A stretch of 64,000 nucleotides of DNA from Clostridium thermobutyricum (lineage in GTDB: Bacteria; Bacillota; Clostridia; Ch29), in the NCBI GenBank assembly GCA_016842005.1, contig JAENYD010000011.1, positions 1-64,000 on the forward strand. Direction: 5' to 3'. The position numbers were made by a program, and so were the translations under genes. This document shows, in pieces, positions 60,444 through 64,000 of this stretch. Numbering within the stretch: the stretch's first letter is position 1; each line of letters starts with the position of its first letter. The notes beneath the pieces were generated by a model. That model had not been told where the DNA came from and made no database searches. It worked only from the letters and a program-made list of their open reading frames with translations.

Positions 60444-61131
60444 AAATATATTTAAAGAAGTAAAGAAGGCCGGGAGGGCAACTCTAAACGAGTTTCAGGC
60501 GAGTGAGGTAATGATGCATGCCGGTGTAAGTATGGTGGTAAATCGCGCCTGCAAGGATCTGGAAGAAGCTGAAGCTGCTGCGGAAGAGCTTGGTTATCCC
60601 GTGGTATTAAAGATTTTGTCTCCGGATATTTTACATAAAACTGATGCTGGGTGTGTCAGGGTTGGTATAAAAGATGTACAGCAACTGGGCCGGGCCTACA
60701 GGGAGATAATGAATAACGGGATACGATACAACCCTGGGGCCAGAGTCGAAGGTGTACTGATTCAGGAGATGGCCCCCCAGGGTCTGGAATTGATTATAGG
60801 GATGAAGAGGGACCCACAGTTTGGGCCAGTGATAATGTTTGGGCTGGGAGGCATATATGTTGAAGTGTTTGAAGATATTTCCCTCCGTCTTCTCCCTGTT
60901 GACACCAGGGAAATTATGGAAATGATACAAGAGACCAGGATATCCAGGATATTGGAGGGAGCCAGGGGGAAAGAATATGATATGGATGAGGTTGTGAATA
61001 CTTTGCTTAACATTTCCCGGCTTGTTGAGGAAAATGCCGACATTGAAGAAATAGATATAAACCCTTTCTTCCTTTACGGAAAAGGCAAAGGGGGAAAAGG
61101 TGTAGATGCTTTAATTACTTTGTCAAAGTAG
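60436..61131 (+). CDS. acdB: ADP-forming acyl-CoA synthetase, beta subunit (ATP-grasp)
   Basis: A 231-residue ATP-grasp protein: LNEFQASEVMMHAGV, then AEELGYPVVLKILSPDILHKTDAGCVRVG, QEMAPQGLELIIGMKRDPQFGPVIMFGLGG and the terminal EIDINPF loop. It pairs with the alpha subunit encoded just upstream with overlapping reading frames. A terminator follows 3 bases after the stop, marking the probable end of the long operon that begins with ridA. Confidence 0.92.
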   Translation: MIKNIFKEVKKAGRATLNEFQASEVMMHAGVSMVVNRACKDLEEAEAAAEELGYPVVLKILSPDILHKTDAGCVRVGIKDVQQLGRAYREIMNNGIRYNPGARVEGVLIQEMAPQGLELIIGMKRDPQFGPVIMFGLGGIYVEVFEDISLRLLPVDTREIMEMIQETRISRILEGARGKEYDMDEVVNTLLNISRLVEENADIEEIDINPFFLYGKGKGGKGVDALITLSK

Positions 61132-61134
61132 GAA

Positions 61135-61163
61135 ACGGCCATAACCGGCCGTCTTTTGTTTTT
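61135..61163 (+). terminator. Terminator at the end of the BMC-por-acd operon
   Basis: ACGGCC and GGCCGT form a 6-bp G/C stem with a 6-base loop, followed by CTTTTGTTTTT. A good Rho-independent terminator 3 bases past the acdB stop. Confidence 0.75.
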
Positions 61164-61291
61164 CTGGCGTATTCCCCTTTGCCACAGGAACCGGGAATGA
61201 TGTTACGTATAGAGTGTTCTCGGTTCTTGAGAAATGCATTGTATAATTTATTTTTATTGCAAAAGCAAGTCATCTTTGATTGTTTATTATA

Positions 61292-61320
61292 TTGACAGAT
61301 AAAATTATTGGCACTATAAT
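61292..61320 (+). promoter_or_regulatory. Sigma-70-type promoter of the tetR-ABC operon
   Basis: TTGACA (61292-61297) and TATAAT (61315-61320) are perfect consensus boxes separated by 17 bases. The start point would lie within the first TetR operator. Confidence 0.88.
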
Positions 61321-61321
61321 A

Positions 61322-61384
61322 TGACTATAAAGTCATATGACTTATAAGTCATATTTTTTTAGGTATGAAGTGACTGAAAGGTCA
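61322..61384 (+). promoter_or_regulatory. Three tandem operators TGACT-N4-AGTCA
   Basis: Dyads at 61322-61335, 61338-61351 and 61371-61384 (the last has GGTCA on the right). The first overlaps the transcription start, so binding should repress the tetR-ABC operon. The middle site is a perfect palindrome. Confidence 0.8.
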
Positions 61385-61415
61385 TATAATAAGGATGTAC
61401 TGAGGAGGGGATGGG

Positions 61416-62048
61416 ATGCCCAAAAGTACTTTCTTCAATTTGCCTGAAGATAAAAAGGAAAAGATAATGGATGCGGCTATCAACGAGTTTGCAGGATACT
61501 CCTATCACAGGGCAAGTATAAACAGGATAGTTGAGAAGTCAGGTATTGCCAAGGGCAGTTTTTACCAGTATTTTGAGGATAAGAAGGATTTGTTCAAATA
61601 CATCCTGGAGGTCAGCGGACAAAAGAAACTGGAATACCTAAATGGAGTTTTAGCTGATATTGAAAATTTAAGTTTCTTTAATCTGTTAAGAGAATTATAT
61701 ACAGGAGGAGTGAAATTTACCAGGGAAAATCCCAGGCTTGCCGAGATAGGATACCGTTTTATCAAAGAAAAGGACAGAGACTTAAAGGAGCAATTAATGG
61801 AAGAATCAATGGCCAAGAGCAACCGATTTTTTGGAGAACTACTAATGAAAGGAATCAAACAGGGGGATATTGACCCGGATATAGATGTAGAGCTGGTAGC
61901 TCATATTCTCACCAATATGAGTATATGGGTAAGCGAGCTGTTTATCAAAGAGTTGAAAGTGGAAGATGACATGGAAATAATGGCCCTGATAGACAAGATG
62001 CTGTACGTTATTGAAAACGGTATTAAGAGCAAAAAGGAGGGGAAGTGA
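61416..62048 (+). CDS. TetR/AcrR family repressor
   Basis: A 210-residue regulator with the TetR helix-turn-helix at residues about 13-58 (KIMDAAINEFAGYSYHRASINRIVEKSGIAKGSFYQYFEDKKDLF) and a ligand-binding helical C-terminal domain. The three dyads upstream are its likely sites, giving autorepression and control of the ABC exporter genes that follow with a 1-base gap. GAGGAGGGG precedes the ATG. Confidence 0.9.
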   Translation: MPKSTFFNLPEDKKEKIMDAAINEFAGYSYHRASINRIVEKSGIAKGSFYQYFEDKKDLFKYILEVSGQKKLEYLNGVLADIENLSFFNLLRELYTGGVKFTRENPRLAEIGYRFIKEKDRDLKEQLMEESMAKSNRFFGELLMKGIKQGDIDPDIDVELVAHILTNMSIWVSELFIKELKVEDDMEIMALIDKMLYVIENGIKSKKEGK

Positions 62049-62049
62049 A

Positions 62050-62904
62050 TTGCTAAAAGTCAGCCAGCTTTATCATTCTTATACCAATGGACATAATTAT
62101 GCTGTAAACGGCATCAGCTTCCATATAGAGAAGGGAGAGATATTCGGTTTTTTGGGGCCCAGCGGGGCAGGCAAATCCACAACCCAGAATATTCTTACAG
62201 GGCTTCTTCCTCTTCAGAAAGGGGAGGCAGTCATTGCCGGAGTAGATGTCAGGAAGCCTACCGGAGAATTGTTCAATTCAATAGGTGTATCCTTTGAGCA
62301 TCCCAATGTATATAAAAAGCTGACGGGTCTTGAGAACCTGAATTTTTTCAGCAAGATGTTCGGTGTTCCCACTGAAGACCCCATGGCTCTGCTAAGAATG
62401 GTTGGATTGGAGAATGATGCAAACAAAAAGGCCGAGGGATATTCCAAAGGTATGCTGCAGAGGCTTGTGTTTGTAAGGTCCATGCTGAACAGGCCAAAAA
62501 TGTGGTTCCTGGATGAGCCTACGGCAGGCCTTGACCCTACAACTGTCAGCCGTATTAAAGAAATAATATGGAACAAGAGACGGGAAGGGGTCACAGTTTT
62601 TCTGACCACCCATAATATGTTCATTGCCGATGAGCTCTGCGACAGGGTAGCCTTTATCAACGAAGGGAAGATAGAACTCATAGATTCACCCAGAAATCTG
62701 AAACTGAGATTCGGGGAAAAGCTGGTGAAGGTGGAATACAGAAAAAATGGGGATCTGGAGACGGAAAATCTCTCCATGGTTGATGAGAGAGACAGGGAAA
62801 AACTAAAAATGCTGGTAAGCGGGGGTAATATCGAGACAATGCATTCTCAGGAGGCAACCCTTGAGGAGATATTTATAAAGGTCACAGGCAGGGGGTTGAA
62901 GTAG
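62050..62904 (+). CDS. ABC-2 type exporter, ATP-binding protein
   Basis: About 284 residues with Walker A GPSGAGKSTT near 37, signature YSKGMLQRL, Walker B FLDEPTAGLD and the TTHN switch histidine. It is of the drug/lipid-exporter type (CcmA/DrrA-like) that works with ABC-2 permeases. The signature has KGM in place of the usual GG pair. TTG 62050 is preferred because AAGGAGGGG precedes it; an ATG at 62011 would overlap tetR. The stop is followed directly by the permease gene. Confidence 0.9.
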   Translation: MLKVSQLYHSYTNGHNYAVNGISFHIEKGEIFGFLGPSGAGKSTTQNILTGLLPLQKGEAVIAGVDVRKPTGELFNSIGVSFEHPNVYKKLTGLENLNFFSKMFGVPTEDPMALLRMVGLENDANKKAEGYSKGMLQRLVFVRSMLNRPKMWFLDEPTAGLDPTTVSRIKEIIWNKRREGVTVFLTTHNMFIADELCDRVAFINEGKIELIDSPRNLKLRFGEKLVKVEYRKNGDLETENLSMVDERDREKLKMLVSGGNIETMHSQEATLEEIFIKVTGRGLK

Positions 62905-63960
62905 ATGCTCAGGAGATTTGCGGGACTTTTCCATAAAGATAGTATGACTGCTCTGAGAAACTATTATTTTCACATAGTAATGCTTGTAGCTCTGCTGTTT
63001 GTGATTGTTGTGCGTTTGGTGATACCGGCGGAAGCTACTGTCAAACCGGCCGTATATTATTATATGGGATACCGGGGGGATATGGAGGAATCATTCCGGG
63101 ATATTATAGGGGTTTCTGAAGATGAACACGCTAAGGTTTTCCAGGTAAGCTCGGAAAAAGAGATTGTGGAAAAGATGAAAAAGGATTTCAACAGTCTGGG
63201 CATGGTTATAAAGGAAAGGGAGGGCAGACCCCTGGTAAAGTTTATAGTCCAGGGTCATGAGAATGAAAGAGTAAGGAATATGCTGGTTCTGGCTGTTAAG
63301 GATGCCATCAACAAAGCTGTGTACAAGGATATGGATATAGACACCGTATATCTTAAAAAAGATATTCTGGTGAGGGAGATTCCAACAAATGAGAATGTTC
63401 TGCCCATGTTTATCCTCACCGAGCCTGTCCTGCTGGGGTTTATCCTTATCGCAGTGCTGGTATTCATGGAGAAGGAGGAAGGAACCATAAGGGCTTATAT
63501 GGTTTCTCCGGGCAGGATACCCGAATACCTGGCATCCAAAATTACGCTCATGCTGATACTGGGACTGCTGTCGGCAGGAATAGTCACCTCACTGGTAATG
63601 GGTTTGAAGGCGGATTATCTCAGCCTGTTCATCCTGGTTGCACTGGGCAGCATATTCGGTTCATCCCTTGGGTTAATACTTGCCAGCTTTTTTGACAATA
63701 TATCCCAGTCCATGATATGGATAATAGTTGTAAGTATTCCATTGACTCTGCCCTTTGTATCCTATTTTATTCCGAGTTTCGCACCCCTTTATATCAAGCT
63801 GCTGCCGACCTATTCACTGTTATTCGCAATCAGGGAAGCGGTATTCCCTTCAGGGAATACCGGAATAGTCTATTCCGCGGCTTTTACCACCGCAGTAGCT
63901 GGTTTAGTAAGTTATATACTTGCAGTACTGGCATATCGGCGGAATCTGGCCAGGTCTTGA
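62905..63960 (+). CDS. ABC-2 type exporter, permease protein
   Basis: A 351-residue membrane protein: one N-terminal helix (about 20-40), a long extracytoplasmic region (about 42-165), then about five helices (FILTEPVLLGFILIAVLVFMEKEEG onward), the ABC-2/ABC-3 type layout. The MEKEEGTIRAYMVSPGR loop is a family mark. It begins at the base after the ATPase stop. The cargo is unknown; TetR control suggests an inhibitory compound. Confidence 0.85.
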   Translation: MLRRFAGLFHKDSMTALRNYYFHIVMLVALLFVIVVRLVIPAEATVKPAVYYYMGYRGDMEESFRDIIGVSEDEHAKVFQVSSEKEIVEKMKKDFNSLGMVIKEREGRPLVKFIVQGHENERVRNMLVLAVKDAINKAVYKDMDIDTVYLKKDILVREIPTNENVLPMFILTEPVLLGFILIAVLVFMEKEEGTIRAYMVSPGRIPEYLASKITLMLILGLLSAGIVTSLVMGLKADYLSLFILVALGSIFGSSLGLILASFFDNISQSMIWIIVVSIPLTLPFVSYFIPSFAPLYIKLLPTYSLLFAIREAVFPSGNTGIVYSAAFTTAVAGLVSYILAVLAYRRNLARS

Positions 63961-63973
63961 GGAGGTGGCAAGA

Positions 63974-64000
63974 ATGAGAAGGATATTATCTGTATTCAGC
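63974..64000 (+). CDS. Start of a further gene (partial), probably a second ABC permease
   Basis: ATG at 63974 with GAGGAGGTGG upstream opens MRRILSVFS and runs out of the window. Position 13 bases after the permease stop suggests a second ABC-2 permease of the same exporter, but nine codons cannot prove it. Confidence 0.4.

Noticed and set aside
61307-61314. TTGGCACT, a possible sigma-54 -24 element before tetR
   Set aside because: No TTGC follows at the right distance and it is the spacer of a perfect -35/-10 promoter.
1-64000. CRISPR arrays, rRNA, tRNA, prophage and insertion sequences
   Set aside because: None was seen on reading the window; the only multi-copy elements are the 3.3-kb duplication and the repeat of about 120 bp.

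Overview
The window reads as chromosomal DNA of a strictly anaerobic, spore-forming Firmicute of the class Clostridia. The signs are the sporulation protein GerW, an [FeFe]-hydrogenase, ferredoxin-dependent 2-oxoacid oxidoreductases, phosphate butyryltransferase/butyrate kinase, sigma-54 enhancer-binding regulators, frequent TTG/GTG starts and strong AGGAGG-type ribosome sites. The gene content suggests an amino-acid or organic-acid fermenter that could live syntrophically. All genes but one (a Crp/Fnr regulator) lie on the + strand. No rRNA, tRNA, CRISPR array, phage or transposase was seen.

Layout. 1-4.1 kb: thrC (3' end), thrB, a DUF2953 protein, gerW and a rhomboid protease. 4.2-12.6 kb: a CBS-PAS-PAS sigma-54 activator followed by a sigma-54-promoted operon for 3-hydroxy/3-oxo acid use (CoA-transferase, GntP permease, SDR, 3-hydroxyacyl-CoA dehydrogenase, SCP2-type thiolase). 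12.7-17 kb: housekeeping genes (phosphoesterase, radical SAM protein, YchF, DUF401 protein). 17.2-40.5 kb: a 2-oxo/2-hydroxyacid island bounded by two almost identical 3.3-kb copies of ptb-iorA-iorB. Between the copies lie a second sigma-54 activator, butyrate kinase, a YkvI-type carrier, a GlcD-like flavoprotein, two HdrD-like CCG proteins, a GcvH-like lipoyl protein, HdrA, MvhD, an [FeFe]-hydrogenase-like protein, a lipoate-protein ligase and a QueG-like protein. 41-61 kb: threonine aldolase, two NhaC-type carriers, the Crp-like regulator, and a long operon. That operon encodes RidA, three class V PLP enzymes, a minimal bacterial microcompartment (BMC) shell (one P, one H, one T protein), a hydantoinase-like amidohydrolase, an Asp/Glu-racemase-family protein, a chemoreceptor, a four-subunit pyruvate-type ferredoxin oxidoreductase and an ADP-forming acyl-CoA synthetase. 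61-64 kb: a TetR regulator with three operators and an ABC exporter.

How the parts may work together (inference). In the island, GlcD/HdrD would oxidise 2-hydroxyacids, IorAB would convert the 2-oxoacids to acyl-CoA plus reduced ferredoxin, and Ptb/Buk would make ATP. HdrD-HdrA-MvhD-hydrogenase, with the lipoyl protein as a possible dithiol carrier, would dispose of the electrons as H2. In the BMC operon, a substrate carrying an amino acid or cyclic amide would be opened and cleaved or deaminated by PLP enzymes inside a shell. RidA would clear enamine/imine products, and the 2-oxoacid would go through the Por complex and Acd to acid plus ATP. There is no aldehyde dehydrogenase, alcohol dehydrogenase or phosphotransacylase in this BMC locus, so it is not a classical aldehyde metabolosome.

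Other points: two sigma-54 promoters each have a pair of TGTAA-N7-TTACA sites exactly 90 bp apart; a dispersed repeat of about 120 bp with two hairpins occurs five times; and the microcompartment operon and the lipoyl-Hdr-hydrogenase cluster are the best candidates for undescribed systems.
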